The notes: a model not told the origin generated them from the letters alone. 37,556 nucleotides of DNA from Chloroflexota bacterium (GCA_016223105.1 JACRPR010000236.1:1-37556), one strand, 5' to 3'; shown: positions 25,080 to 33,548, counted from the stretch's first letter. Translations and numbers: made by a program.

Positions 25080-25925
25080 ATGGGCATTCTCTATCTCGTC
25101 GCTACGCCGATTGGCAATCTCGAAGATATTACCGCGCGCGCACTGCGCGTCTTGCGCGAGGTCGCGCTGATCGCCGCCGAAGACACGCGCTCGGCGCGCA
25201 ATTTACTGCGCCATTTCAACATCGCCACGCCGGTCACGTCGTACTTTGAACACAGCCGCGCGACCAAACTCGATCACATTCTCGACGCGCTCGAACGCGG
25301 CGATGTCGCGGTGATTTCCGAAGCCGGGATGCCGGGTTTATCCGATCCCGGGTACGAACTCGTGCGCGCCGCGCTCGCGCGCGCTGTGCGCGTCGTCCCG
25401 ATTCCCGGCGCGAACGCGTTGACGACCGCGCTCGTCGCGTCCGGCTTGCCGACCGATCAATTCGTCTATCTCGGTTTTTTGCCGCGCCAGAAAAATGCGC
25501 GCCGCGCGTTACTGCAATCGGTCGCGCGCGAATCGCGCACGCTCGTCGCGTACGAAGCGCCGCATCGCGTTTGCGCCGCGCTCGATGACATTGCCGCGGA
25601 ATTGGGTGATCGCGAAATTTGCGTCGCGCGCGAGTTGACGAAACTGTACGAAGAATTTTTTCGCGGCACGGTGAACGCGGCGCGCGATCGTTTTGCCGCG
25701 CACGCGCCGCGCGGGGAATTTACGCTCGTGATCGCGGGATGTTCAGATCCGAAGGGTTTCCGCGAAGCGAACCCTTCGGGTCTCGAATGGGACGATGCGC
25801 GTGTGCGCGACGCGGTGAACGAATTGATCGCGTCCGGCGCGCCGCGCACGGACGCGGTGAAACAAATCGCGCGCGCGAGCGGTCGCGACCGGCGCGCGGT
25901 GTATGCTTTGGTTACGCGTTCGTAG
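25080..25925 (+). CDS. rsmI: 16S rRNA (cytidine-2'-O)-methyltransferase
   Basis: 281 aa from ATG 25080 (MGILYLVATPIGNLEDIT), the standard RsmI start; the earlier ATG at 25056 would begin inside a hairpin and is rejected. RsmI methylates the 2'-O of C1402 in 16S rRNA. Motifs: ATPIGNLEDIT, AAEDTRSARNLL, VISEAGMPGLSDPGYELVR (SAM/fold signature), PIPGANALTTALVASGLP, 'FLGFLPRQ'-like YLGFLPRQKNAR. No ribosome binding site is visible. Near the C-terminus, residues about 222-236 (CSDPKGFREANPSGL) are translated from a dispersed palindrome (25745-25783) lying in frame between the methylase core and the C-terminal helical part, which still reads RVRDAVNELIASGAPRTDAV as in the family. Confidence 0.95.
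   Translation: MGILYLVATPIGNLEDITARALRVLREVALIAAEDTRSARNLLRHFNIATPVTSYFEHSRATKLDHILDALERGDVAVISEAGMPGLSDPGYELVRAALARAVRVVPIPGANALTTALVASGLPTDQFVYLGFLPRQKNARRALLQSVARESRTLVAYEAPHRVCAALDDIAAELGDREICVARELTKLYEEFFRGTVNAARDRFAAHAPRGEFTLVIAGCSDPKGFREANPSGLEWDDARVRDAVNELIASGAPRTDAVKQIARASGRDRRAVYALVTRS
25745..25783. repeat. 39-bp dispersed palindrome inside rsmI, copy 1
   Basis: AGATCCGAAGGGTTT faces AACCCTTCGGGTCT. Its reverse complement matches 28158-28196 at all but about three of 39 positions, including the loop. Confidence 0.88.
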
Positions 25926-26102
25926 ATTCGCCACAAAAGAACGCAAAAGAGAAATAAGGTTGTGGCTAAATCGCAAATGGAGTCGAGCGTTTACGCGGTG
26001 GCTTGCCCGGACAAACAACCCGCTGAAGCGTAGAATCCAGGTCTCGCGCAAAACCGCAGTATGATTGTGCGTAACTAAATCGCGGAATAGGTGTTATAAC
26101 TT

Positions 26103-27263
26103 TTGGAATCGTCTACCCAATCCCCACGCCGTGCCGGAATTTGGATGCTCGCGCTTGCATTGCCGCTCGTGTTGTGCGGCGCGTGTTCCGCGCTCTTTTA
26201 TTGCGCGCTTCCGTTCACCGCGAGTCGCGGCGAGTTAATTGAAACGAATCTCGTTTTTGGCGCGGTCGCGGGATTTGGAATTTTGTTTGGCGCGATTCTC
26301 GTCGCGCAAGGGGTTGCCGCGATGCGCGGACGCGAATCAATCACCGCCACGCGCGCATTGCCGCCGCCCGGCATTTTCGCACTCGCGTTCATCGGCGCGC
26401 TTGCGTTGGGCAGTGCGACGCTCGCGCTCCAATCGTTGAGCGTGCAACTCGTCGCGTATCTTTTTGCATTTTTGCATTTCGCCGCCGCGAGCGCGCCCGC
26501 GCCCGGTTGGCTCGCGTTTACCGCACGACGCGGCGGCAGTCCAGCGGGATTGCGCGCGGTGATCGCGGCGCTTGGCTGGGGCGCGTTCGGCGCGACGATT
26601 GGCGCAATCACGATTGAAGTCATCGTCGGAATAATTATCGCGGCGATTGCGTTTATCATTTTATCGCTCACGCCGGATGGCGCGACGATTTTGGCGCAAC
26701 TCGAACGCGAATTTGAAATCGCGCGGCGCGCGGGCGATGTTACGAATTTATTGCACTGGATCGAATCGCCGGTGGTCATCGCGATCGCGCTATTTTATTT
26801 CGCGTTGATTGTGCCCATCGCGGAAGAAGCGTTGAAAACGCTCGCGCTCGCGCGAATGGACGCGCAACGCACGCAATTGCGCGACGCGATTTTGTGGGGC
26901 GTTAGCGCGGGCGCGGGATTCGCGCTGGTCGAAAATGTTTTCAATGCTGGGATTGTGTTGGACGCGTGGGGCGCGGTGATTTTAATGCGCGCCGGCACGG
27001 TAACCATTCATATCGCAAATGGCGCGTTGATGGCGCGCGGCTGGTACGCCGCGCGCGTCGAAAGGAGGTGGAGCCGACTCGGACTGTGGTTTGCAATCAG
27101 TGTGTTGAATCACGCGTTGTGGAACGCGGCGGCGTTGAGCTTGAGCGCACTCGGATTTAATCGCGCGTTCGGCGCGAACATTTTGACGAGCGCGTTGATC
27201 GCGCTACTGCCAATGCTCGCGTTGATCAATGTTGTGTGCATCATCGCCGCGTCGCGCAAATGA
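26103..27263 (+). CDS. PrsW-type intramembrane metalloprotease
   Basis: 386 aa with about nine membrane spans; start TTG 26103 is the first available and is uncertain, with no good ribosome site. The C-terminal half carries the PrsW (M82) signatures: PIAEEALKTL (E241, E242, K245), FALVENVFN (E277, N278), TIHIANGALMARGWY (H303), and LNHALWNAA (H337). PrsW cleaves anti-sigma factors in Bacillus. Here an ECF sigma factor and a small one-span membrane protein follow 1.0-1.6 kb downstream, which fits a regulatory link but does not prove it. The gap 25926-26102 upstream holds no gene or clear signal that I can see. Confidence 0.87.
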   Translation: MESSTQSPRRAGIWMLALALPLVLCGACSALFYCALPFTASRGELIETNLVFGAVAGFGILFGAILVAQGVAAMRGRESITATRALPPPGIFALAFIGALALGSATLALQSLSVQLVAYLFAFLHFAAASAPAPGWLAFTARRGGSPAGLRAVIAALGWGAFGATIGAITIEVIVGIIIAAIAFIILSLTPDGATILAQLEREFEIARRAGDVTNLLHWIESPVVIAIALFYFALIVPIAEEALKTLALARMDAQRTQLRDAILWGVSAGAGFALVENVFNAGIVLDAWGAVILMRAGTVTIHIANGALMARGWYAARVERRWSRLGLWFAISVLNHALWNAAALSLSALGFNRAFGANILTSALIALLPMLALINVVCIIAASRK

Positions 27264-27303
27264 CGCGAACATTTTTTGAAACCGAAAGGAGTTGTCGAAC
27301 GCG

Positions 27304-28155
27304 ATGGTAAAAATCGTAACCGATTCGTCGGTGCATTTGCCTTTCGACGAACGGAACAAGTACGACATCACGGTCGTGCCTTTGCACGCGATTTTCGGCG
27401 CAAAGGATTATCGCGATGAAGTGGATTTGACGAACAAACAATTTTACGAAATGTTGCCGACGGCAAAAGAGCATCCGAAAACGTCGCAACCTTCGACGGG
27501 TGAATTTGTCGAGGTGTATCGTCCTTTGCTCGAAGCCGGCAAAGAGATCGTGTCTTTGCATCTCCCCAGTAAATTGAGCGGCACGTACGCGTCCGCGTGC
27601 TCGGCAAAGGAGCAGTTGGCGAGTCAATTCAAAAACGCCTTGCCGCTCACGATTGTAGATACGCCGTGGCTCTCGATGGCGTTGGGGTTGTTATGTGTCG
27701 CGGCGGCGCAAGCGGCGCAAGCCGGTAAATCGCGCGACGAAATTGTCGCGGTGGTGAACGCGTTGATTCCAAAACTCAATCTGATCTTTGTCCTCGATAC
27801 GCTAGAGTACTTGAAGCGTGGCGGGCGCATCGGCGCGGCGAGCGCGATGCTCGGCACGTTGTTGAATTTCAAGCCGATGCTTGAAGTTCGCAATGGGTTG
27901 ATCGAACCGTTGGAAAAACCACGCTCACGCGCAAAAGCGTTGAATCGCTTGCTTGAGATTTTGGATGAGCGCGCGCAAGGCAAAACTCTGCACGCCTCCA
28001 TTCTACACGCGCAAGCCCCGGCGGATGCGGATGGTCTCGCGAAACAAATTCGCGCGCGGCACAACTGCGCCGAATTTTTCACAACGGAGATCGGTCCCTC
28101 GATCGGTTGTCACACGGGACCAAACGCGATTGGTCTGGCGTTTTACACCGAGTGA
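27304..28155 (+). CDS. DegV family fatty-acid-binding protein (second copy)
   Basis: 283 aa from ATG 27304 (MVKIVTDSSVHLP), the standard DegV start; AAAGGAG is 12 bases upstream, and an in-frame TTG at 27292 is too close to it. Motifs: IVTDSSVHLP, PKTSQPSTGEF, LHLPSKLSGTYASA, DTLEYLKRGGRIG, CHTGPNAIGLAFY. Clearly paralogous to, but diverged from, the DegV at 23477; the two may bind different fatty acids. No FakA-like kinase is present. Followed by a dispersed palindrome and a terminator. Confidence 0.93.
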   Translation: MVKIVTDSSVHLPFDERNKYDITVVPLHAIFGAKDYRDEVDLTNKQFYEMLPTAKEHPKTSQPSTGEFVEVYRPLLEAGKEIVSLHLPSKLSGTYASACSAKEQLASQFKNALPLTIVDTPWLSMALGLLCVAAAQAAQAGKSRDEIVAVVNALIPKLNLIFVLDTLEYLKRGGRIGAASAMLGTLLNFKPMLEVRNGLIEPLEKPRSRAKALNRLLEILDERAQGKTLHASILHAQAPADADGLAKQIRARHNCAEFFTTEIGPSIGCHTGPNAIGLAFYTE

Positions 28156-28157
28156 TC

Positions 28158-28196
28158 AGACCCGAAGGGTTCGCTTCGCAAAAACCCTTCGGGTCT
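28158..28196. repeat. 39-bp dispersed palindrome, copy 2
   Basis: AGACCCGAAGGGTT faces AACCCTTCGGGTCT around a TCGCTTCGCAA loop. It begins two bases after the degV stop, and is the near-identical inverted counterpart of the palindrome inside rsmI. Confidence 0.88.
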
Positions 28197-28214
28197 CAGA
28201 GCGTAACTGTACGG

Positions 28215-28256
28215 CGCGCGCGGTGTTCTTGATCACAAGGACACCGCGCGTGTTTT
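28215..28256 (+). terminator. Terminator after the second degV
   Basis: GCGCGCGGTGTTCTTG and CAAGGACACCGCGCG form a long stem with one mismatch, followed by TGTTTTG. Confidence 0.7.
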
Positions 28257-28282
28257 GTAGTAATCGTTTTAATGATGGAGTG

Positions 28283-28828
28283 ATGGTGTCCGAAACGGAA
28301 GCGCAGTTGATCGAACGCGCCAAGCGCGATGCAAACGCGTTCGGCATTCTGTACGAACGGTACGTGGATCGAATTTTTAGTTACATTGTCTATCGCACGA
28401 GCGACGCGAAAGAAGCGGAGGATTTGACCGCGCGCGTATTTTTTCGCGCGCTCGCGCGCATCGGCGATTATCGGCAACGCGGCGCGCCGTTCGCGGCGTG
28501 GCTCTATCGCATCGCGCACAACCTGGTCGCGAATTGGCATCGCGATCGCAGTCGCCATCCCAGTGTGCGACTCGACGACGCGCTCACGCTCGCGGCAAAC
28601 GGCGCGAGTCCGCATCAACTCGCGGAGCAAAGCGATGACGCGCGTCGGTTGCTCGAAGCACTGCGCCGTTTGCCGGACGAACGCCAACAAATTTTATTGC
28701 TGAAACATTTGGACGATTTATCGAATCTCGAAATCGCGCAAATCCTGGGACGCAGTGAAGGCGCGATCAAATCGTTGTATCATCGGACGTTGGTCGAGTT
28801 GCGCGAGATGTTGGAGATTAGAGATTAG
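28283..28828 (+). CDS. ECF-type RNA polymerase sigma factor
   Basis: 181 aa from ATG 28283; GTG 28286 is an equal alternative since GGAG at 28277-28280 sits very close. Region 2 (about 20-86): FGILYERYVDRIFSYIVYRT, DAEDLTARVFFRAL-like EAEDLTARVFFRAL, and FAAWLYRIAHNLVANWHRD. Region 4 (about 122-172): LRRLPDERQQILLLKHLDDL, then the helix-turn-helix NLEIAQILGRSEGAIKSLYHR. It binds core polymerase and directs it to -35/-10 elements of a small regulon. The longer open frame reaching back into degV is rejected. The last residues (EIRD) and TAG stop come from a GAGATTA tandem repeat. A small membrane protein follows after 14 bases. Confidence 0.93.
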   Translation: MVSETEAQLIERAKRDANAFGILYERYVDRIFSYIVYRTSDAKEAEDLTARVFFRALARIGDYRQRGAPFAAWLYRIAHNLVANWHRDRSRHPSVRLDDALTLAANGASPHQLAEQSDDARRLLEALRRLPDERQQILLLKHLDDLSNLEIAQILGRSEGAIKSLYHRTLVELREMLEIRD

Positions 28829-28834
28829 AGATTG
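28814..28834. repeat. GAGATTA tandem repeat over the sigma-factor stop
   Basis: Three 7-bp units (GAGATTA, GAGATTA, GAGATTG). They encode the last residues and the TAG stop of the sigma factor, and run into the GGAGG ribosome site of the next gene. Confidence 0.75.
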
Positions 28835-28842
28835 GAGGAAAA

Positions 28843-29121
28843 ATGAATCAAGAGTATTCCGAATCATTCCAAGATATTGAAACGCGGCTCGCGCAAACGC
28901 TTGCGCCGGTTGCGCCTGCGCCCGCGTTTCGCGCGCGCTTGCGCGAGAGTTTGCTGACCGCCGCGCGGCACCAGGTCTTGCTCGAAAAACCGAGCGAACT
29001 GCGCTGGCTGTGGGTGATCGGCGCGGCAGTGTTGGGTTCCGCCGCCGGTGTGCTCGCGCTAGTTTTGCGCGCGCGCGTGAATCACAAACCGAGTCCGCAA
29101 GTCGCCGCGCCATCGCACTAA
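28843..29121 (+). CDS. Small one-span membrane protein, candidate anti-sigma factor
   Basis: 92 aa. GGAGG is five bases before the ATG. The cytoplasmic N-terminal part contains 'LAPVAPAPAFRARLRESLL', a short pattern common just before the membrane segment in proteins co-encoded with ECF sigma factors; one TM segment lies at about 55-76; the tail is short and basic. The zinc anti-sigma motif HxxxCxxC is absent, so it is either an atypical anti-sigma factor or one of the short companions. Assignment rests on its place 14 bases after the sigma gene. Confidence 0.7.
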   Translation: MNQEYSESFQDIETRLAQTLAPVAPAPAFRARLRESLLTAARHQVLLEKPSELRWLWVIGAAVLGSAAGVLALVLRARVNHKPSPQVAAPSH

Positions 29122-29128
29122 AATCTTT

Positions 29129-29187
29129 CCACGAATACAAAAGAACACGGATATTTTTTATTCATCCGTGTTCTTTTGTATCCGTGG
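29129..29187. terminator. Bidirectional hairpin terminator between convergent genes
   Basis: 24-base arms 29129-29152 and 29164-29187 match with a single mismatch; the loop contains TTTTTT. Convergent genes lie on both sides. A second small stem, GCGTGATAC (29203-29211) with GTATCACGC (29227-29235), follows. Confidence 0.82.
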
Positions 29188-29243
29188 GCAAATATCATTA
29201 TAGCGTGATACTTTGAAAATTTTCACGTATCACGCATCACGAT

Positions 29244-30365
29244 TCACTCTTCTTGTTCCGCAAACTCTTCTCCCCAGCGAATCCGCTTGCCAATCGGCGG
29301 GTGCGAGTAGAGCAGGTACTCGACCCAGGGTTCCGGCTCGACCTCCGCAAGATTTTGATTCGCCAATTTCTCCATCGCGCCGATGAACGCTTGCGGATTG
29401 CGCGTCGTGTGCAACGCGTAATTGTCCGCCATTCGTTCGCGCCAACGCGAGAACGCGTTGCCAAGCGGCATCGTGATCAAACCGAACGCGCCGAGCGCGA
29501 GCGCAAACACCGGCATTGCCGCGAGATCGGCAATGTCCGCGTACCCCAATCGCGCGACTGCCGTCTTCAGAAAAAGATCCGCGATAAAAAATCCCACGAG
29601 TGTTGTGAACGATTCGAACGCGAGCGACCAGCCGATATCGCGATGAACGTGATGTCCGAGTTCGTGCGCGAGAATCGTTTCGATTTCGTCGTGCGTGTAT
29701 TCGTTGTACAGCGTGTCGCCCAGCACGATGCGCCGCGTGTTGCCCAAGCCCATCAGCGCGGCATTTGCCGTCGTCGTTTTTTCCGAGAGCATCATCGTGT
29801 AGACGCCGCGCACGCGCGCGTGCGCGCGCTTCGCGAGCGCGGTCAAGCGCGCCACGAGTTCCGCGTCGTCGAGCGGTTTGAATTTGATAAAGATCGGAAA
29901 AATCAACACCGGCGCGAGATTCGCGAGCACAACTTGAAACAAAATCATAAACGCGGTCGCCCACAACCACCACCACTCGGTTGCGCGCAAGACCGCGTAA
30001 ATAATTTCGATCACGACACCGCCGAGAACAAGCGCGAGCGCGCCGCCTTTTACGACATCGATCAACCAGGAACGGAGCGATTGCGTCGAGAGTCCAAAGT
30101 GATGCTCGATTACAAAACTGGAATAGTACGACATTGGAAAAAATAAAATGCCGTAGCCAATCGCGCCAACGGCGAAATACAAAAATGTCGCGAGCCACGC
30201 GTCGCTGGTGAGCGCGAAAATAATTTGTTTGAGCCACACGTTCAAGCCGAGCGCGATCACCGCGCCAATCGCGAGCGCGCTCAACACCAGGTCGAGCGCG
30301 AACAAGCGATGCTGGATGCGCGCGTATTGTTTGGCTTGTTGTTGGCGGTGCGGGTTGATGGGCAT
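29244..30365 (-). CDS. M48 (Ste24-like) membrane zinc metalloprotease
   Basis: 373 aa from ATG 30365 (MPINPHRQQQAKQYARIQHR); the longer frame starts in low-complexity repeat DNA and is rejected. Several membrane spans (about 20-50, 58-80, 102-125, 130-158, 250-300). The zinc site is ILAHELGHHVHRD (H234, E235, H238) with the third ligand at E310 (RWRERMADNYAL). The first-span GFSTQSLRSWL-like 'HFGLSTQSLRSWLID' and 'PIFIKFKPLDD' match the Ste24/CAAX-protease branch of M48. Such proteases handle prenylated or damaged membrane proteins; the bacterial substrate is unknown. Convergent with the sigma/anti-sigma pair. Confidence 0.92.
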   Translation of the reverse strand: MPINPHRQQQAKQYARIQHRLFALDLVLSALAIGAVIALGLNVWLKQIIFALTSDAWLATFLYFAVGAIGYGILFFPMSYYSSFVIEHHFGLSTQSLRSWLIDVVKGGALALVLGGVVIEIIYAVLRATEWWWLWATAFMILFQVVLANLAPVLIFPIFIKFKPLDDAELVARLTALAKRAHARVRGVYTMMLSEKTTTANAALMGLGNTRRIVLGDTLYNEYTHDEIETILAHELGHHVHRDIGWSLAFESFTTLVGFFIADLFLKTAVARLGYADIADLAAMPVFALALGAFGLITMPLGNAFSRWRERMADNYALHTTRNPQAFIGAMEKLANQNLAEVEPEPWVEYLLYSHPPIGKRIRWGEEFAEQEE

Positions 30366-30420
30366 GGGTGGTAAGTGGGAGAGAGTCAACGGTGGACAGT
30401 GGTCAGTGGGCGGCAGATAG
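30366..30420. repeat. Low-complexity GGTGG/CAGTGG repeat tract
   Basis: Short units such as GGTGGTAAGTGGGAGAG and GGTGGACAGTGGTCAGTGGG. It forms the upstream region of the M48 gene, and supplies the last residues and TGA stop of the 149-aa gene ending at 30403. Confidence 0.65.
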
Positions 30421-30852
30421 TTGGGAACCAGGCTTGGACGCGAATTTATTGTCGCGCTTATTGAAGACAACAATCTTTTTCCAATCAATTTCATAATCTG
30501 CTGTGCAATAGCAATTGATGAATTGGAGAGTCAATCGGCTTTGTGCTTTGGAGAATTCTCTATCGTACGCAAATTGTTGTCGCATTTTGCATTGTCGTCT
30601 GATCCGCAGAGCATCCACACAAAAACCTGGGTCTTGCATTGCTTTCTTCCACCAATCCTCAAATCGCTCAAGATGTTTTTCGATCAATCGCGTCACAACT
30701 TTGTCCGCGCTTTCAGATTCGGGATGCCAAAGCGCGACAGGAATCTGCGCGGTGATGGCGTCAAGTTTGAGTAAATGCAATCTTTCGGCGCGTTCTTGAT
30801 AAAATTTTTGCACCAGTTGGTGGACAGTTTTTTCTGAAATCTTGGGTTTCAT
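30403..30852 (-). CDS. Unknown 149-aa protein, third gene of the McrBC-like operon
   Basis: 149 aa from ATG 30852 with AAAGGT upstream; the longer frame to 30951 overlaps mcrC and is rejected. Soluble, basic, helical. The beginning (VHQLVQKFYQERAERLHLLKLDAI...) and end (RLTLQFINCYCTADYEIDWKKIVVFN) recall, from memory, the two ends of PmeII-family type II endonucleases, but the catalytic middle of that family is missing here. That could mean an internal deletion, a nuclease-less relative, or chance. It starts 13 bases after the mcrC stop, so it is probably co-transcribed. The final 'SKPGSQLSAAH' and the stop come from repeat DNA, so the native C-terminus may be lost. Confidence 0.6.
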   Translation of the reverse strand: MKPKISEKTVHQLVQKFYQERAERLHLLKLDAITAQIPVALWHPESESADKVVTRLIEKHLERFEDWWKKAMQDPGFCVDALRIRRQCKMRQQFAYDREFSKAQSRLTLQFINCYCTADYEIDWKKIVVFNKRDNKFASKPGSQLSAAH

Positions 30853-30865
30853 TTCTGACCTTTGA

Positions 30866-32125
30866 TTATGAAGCCAGTGATACTGACAACCGTTCCATGT
30901 AATGTTGATAATTTTGCCGGTCAAGCAGAACGATAACATCAGTGTGGGCATCGTAATTGCCCTCTAATTCCCAGGTTACCAGGATGGCATGCGGATGAGA
31001 ACTACCTACGAAGGATTTGTCAAAGTCCTTGAGATAACCAAATATTTTGTATATCGAGTCAACGATGTAGTTCTTGTCTCGACTACGCTTGACTTCGACC
31101 AAAACAAAGTTGGGCTTCTCTCTCTCGAATTCCAAAAGTATATCCGGGCGGCGAAGGCTCACGTCAATCCCATATTTGCGGAGCAACTCGGTATAAAGAC
31201 TATTGTCGGCGAGAGCATTGGGTAGTGTTTGGTAATAGACCTGCAGAGATCGGTTGCCTTGTTTGTAGCGAGAAACCGCGCCTTTCCCGTATCCGATAAG
31301 TCGAATAGCGTCTCGGCTCCAGCCAGCGCGTTCGAGGATTGCATTTGTAAGAAACAGAACGTAGATTTCGTAAAGTGTATCGCGATTTAGAGGCTTCAAC
31401 ACGCCATTCGCGATACATTCGCGAAGTGTTTCTTGATTCTCTCGGACAAACAATTTGTGGTAGAGATTCAAACTGTCATAAAGACTCTTGAAATGAGTCG
31501 CGCGAGCACACCGAACTCGTTGCATCCAAATGCCACTCATTCGGTTTGGCAGAATAACATCACGGATGCAGATATTCTGTAGGTGGCGGTTGCTCAAAAG
31601 ACGCAGGGAGCGAATGTTATCCTTCCATTTGCCGCTTTCTTGATAACTGGAAGGAGTGTCTTTCTTGGAAAACAAATCCAGTACTTCCGTAGATGAATGC
31701 GCCACTTGAAAAAGCAGGTACTTGAGTGCCTGTACCTCTGGGGTAGCAGTCTTTTTTGTCGCGATACGCGATACAAAAAGAGTTGGATCTCCGCCACTGT
31801 TCCATCGCAGTTTGAGTGTTTTACTCCATTCCACATTACCACGAATAACGTTCTTCGTCTCTGATGTAATCCGTGAACTTGCTTGTGGTAGATGGCGCAG
31901 TAGATATGACGTGTCTTCGCGGACCAGCTGCTGGACGGATGAGGATAAAAGAAAATGGATGTTTTGAAGCAACCGTAATTCGCCGTAGCCAAGTTGTGTA
32001 AAATTACAAATCACTTGTTGCGGCTTGTGGATATGTGCATTCTCCTGAACCAATAGCCATAGGTTCTTCTCGACAAACGCCAATATCTCTTCGTAATCGC
32101 GGTCTTGCCAAAGGTCAAGATTCAT
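30866..32125 (-). CDS. McrC-like PD-(D/E)xK nuclease subunit
   Basis: 419 aa. The nuclease core is near the C-terminus: LRRPDILLEF (P327, D328), then FVLVEVKRSRD (E344, K346), a complete PD-ExK site, followed by the helix IYKIFGYLKDF. LYEIYVLFLTNAILE (251-265) matches the 'WElYe/vwvl' helix of McrC-type proteins. The N-terminal 200 residues look like the beta-rich/helical arm that contacts the AAA ring but are poorly conserved. It begins nine bases after the AAA gene ends, so the two form an operon as in McrBC. Low G+C compared with flanking genes suggests transfer. Confidence 0.85.
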   Translation of the reverse strand: MNLDLWQDRDYEEILAFVEKNLWLLVQENAHIHKPQQVICNFTQLGYGELRLLQNIHFLLSSSVQQLVREDTSYLLRHLPQASSRITSETKNVIRGNVEWSKTLKLRWNSGGDPTLFVSRIATKKTATPEVQALKYLLFQVAHSSTEVLDLFSKKDTPSSYQESGKWKDNIRSLRLLSNRHLQNICIRDVILPNRMSGIWMQRVRCARATHFKSLYDSLNLYHKLFVRENQETLRECIANGVLKPLNRDTLYEIYVLFLTNAILERAGWSRDAIRLIGYGKGAVSRYKQGNRSLQVYYQTLPNALADNSLYTELLRKYGIDVSLRRPDILLEFEREKPNFVLVEVKRSRDKNYIVDSIYKIFGYLKDFDKSFVGSSHPHAILVTWELEGNYDAHTDVIVLLDRQNYQHYMERLSVSLAS

Positions 32126-32134
32126 GGATGCTGA

Positions 32135-33502
32135 TTATACCGATTGCCAATCGGCAGATTTGATATCAAACATCTCTCCAAGATACCGTTGCAAACGTAT
32201 CTCGTTCTGTTTACTACCCAGATCACTGGCGACCTGGTTTGCGAAACCAGTAATCGCCTCTATCGGTAATCCTTCGAATTGAGGAAGAATGTATGCGACA
32301 ATACTCTCAAAGAATGCATCGGAATCAGGGCGTTCTTGAAAGTAGTTGAGGATGTCTATGATAATTGCCGGGCCCAATTCGCGTGGTGTAACTGCCAAGA
32401 GCCGTTTCAACCTTTCGGCTAGTGATGTATTCAAATGCCCGTCTTTTACACGACCATAAATGATACTATGCAATTGCTCGGTTGATGGACTGTTGATATG
32501 CACAAAGCCAAACCGTCGCATAAATGCATACGATAATGCGAACAGAGAATTCTTGTCAAAAGTGTTCATTGTACCAATGATACGCCAATTATCGCCAACA
32601 AAGTAGGTCGCGCTCTGTTGATCGTAAAAACTGGTCAACCCTTTGGCATGCCGAATGCGAATTGGTTGTCCTAGTTTGTCCAAGAATGGTAGATCGACAC
32701 CTTGACCGGAAAGAATAGTAAGTAGTTGCCCGAACGCTTTATCCACGTCAGCGCGGTTGATTTCGTCAATGATAAGCCATTTGTTTTCGGCGATAGTGCG
32801 AAGCACGATACCAGCATGAAAGACTAAACGAGAATCTGATTCGGGCATATAGCCACCAATGGTGTCAAATGTAGTCCAATCTGATGTTGCAGTAGTTACC
32901 ACATATCCGGATACGAACTTGGTTTTCAATGCCTGCTCGCCTGTATTGACTGCAATCGTGGTTTTTCCTGTGCCAGGAGGCCCAGTCAAAATGAGGTTCC
33001 GATTAGCATTGACAATTGTTATGATTTGATTGACTGGCAGATCATCAATCAGAATTTGTCCTTTGATCGCATCAAGTGAAACTGGTCTAAACGTGGATAC
33101 GAAATCTTCGGTTACCGTACCTTCCACCAACTCGGTCTCAGGTGGAACATCGCTTTCGTCAGATTGGATTTCTTCAGGAATAAATGAGAAAGGAGAAAAA
33201 CCACTCCATTCTAATCGAACACGTTCACGACCTTTTTCGGTGATCTTCCAAACACCTTTCTGTGAGCCATCCATTTCGCCACGTCGTACTAAAAGATAAC
33301 GAACCCATTGCAATTCGTAAATCCACGTAGGACGGGCGTGCACAGGATCGTAGTCCATTTCTTTTCCGGTAAATCCCATTTTGTCTGAGACTAAACGGTA
33401 CAATTCATCGCCAACAGGCGTAGCTCCACCAAGTTCTAGAATGCTTTTGAGAAGTGGAAGTTCGTACGCCTTGCGTGGAATTTTCGAAATCTGAATGGAC
33501 AT
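32135..33502 (-). CDS. McrB-like AAA+ GTPase with N-terminal Mrr_N winged-helix domain
   Basis: 455 aa from ATG 33502 with GGGAG upstream. Residues about 8-95 (PRKAYELPLLKSILELGGAT ... VWKITEKGRERV) are an Mrr N-terminal winged helix of the kind found in Mrr restriction proteins. After an acidic linker comes an AAA_5/McrB module: Walker A GPPGTGKT (174-181), Walker B WLIIDEINRAD (242-252), the McrB-type nucleotide specificity motif MNTFDKNSLFALSYAFMRRF (312-331; usually MNTADRS), then a lid domain. McrB normally carries DUF3578 or another modified-base reader at the N-terminus. It is paired with an McrC nuclease downstream, so the complex is expected to translocate on DNA and cut. Confidence 0.87.
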   Translation of the reverse strand: MSIQISKIPRKAYELPLLKSILELGGATPVGDELYRLVSDKMGFTGKEMDYDPVHARPTWIYELQWVRYLLVRRGEMDGSQKGVWKITEKGRERVRLEWSGFSPFSFIPEEIQSDESDVPPETELVEGTVTEDFVSTFRPVSLDAIKGQILIDDLPVNQIITIVNANRNLILTGPPGTGKTTIAVNTGEQALKTKFVSGYVVTTATSDWTTFDTIGGYMPESDSRLVFHAGIVLRTIAENKWLIIDEINRADVDKAFGQLLTILSGQGVDLPFLDKLGQPIRIRHAKGLTSFYDQQSATYFVGDNWRIIGTMNTFDKNSLFALSYAFMRRFGFVHINSPSTEQLHSIIYGRVKDGHLNTSLAERLKRLLAVTPRELGPAIIIDILNYFQERPDSDAFFESIVAYILPQFEGLPIEAITGFANQVASDLGSKQNEIRLQRYLGEMFDIKSADWQSV

Positions 33503-33548
33503 TTTCTCCCTCGGTTTTGTTAGAATGAAAATGCTACGTGTCATACGC

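Noticed and set aside
27953..28282. Long N-terminal extension of the sigma factor
   Set aside because: It overlaps the end of degV, a palindrome and a terminator; the sigma-70 region 2 start fits the ATG/GTG at 28283-28288.
29230..30237. 335-codon minus-strand frame overlapping the M48 gene
   Set aside because: Wrong frame relative to the HExxH protease, Arg/Asp-rich shadow composition.
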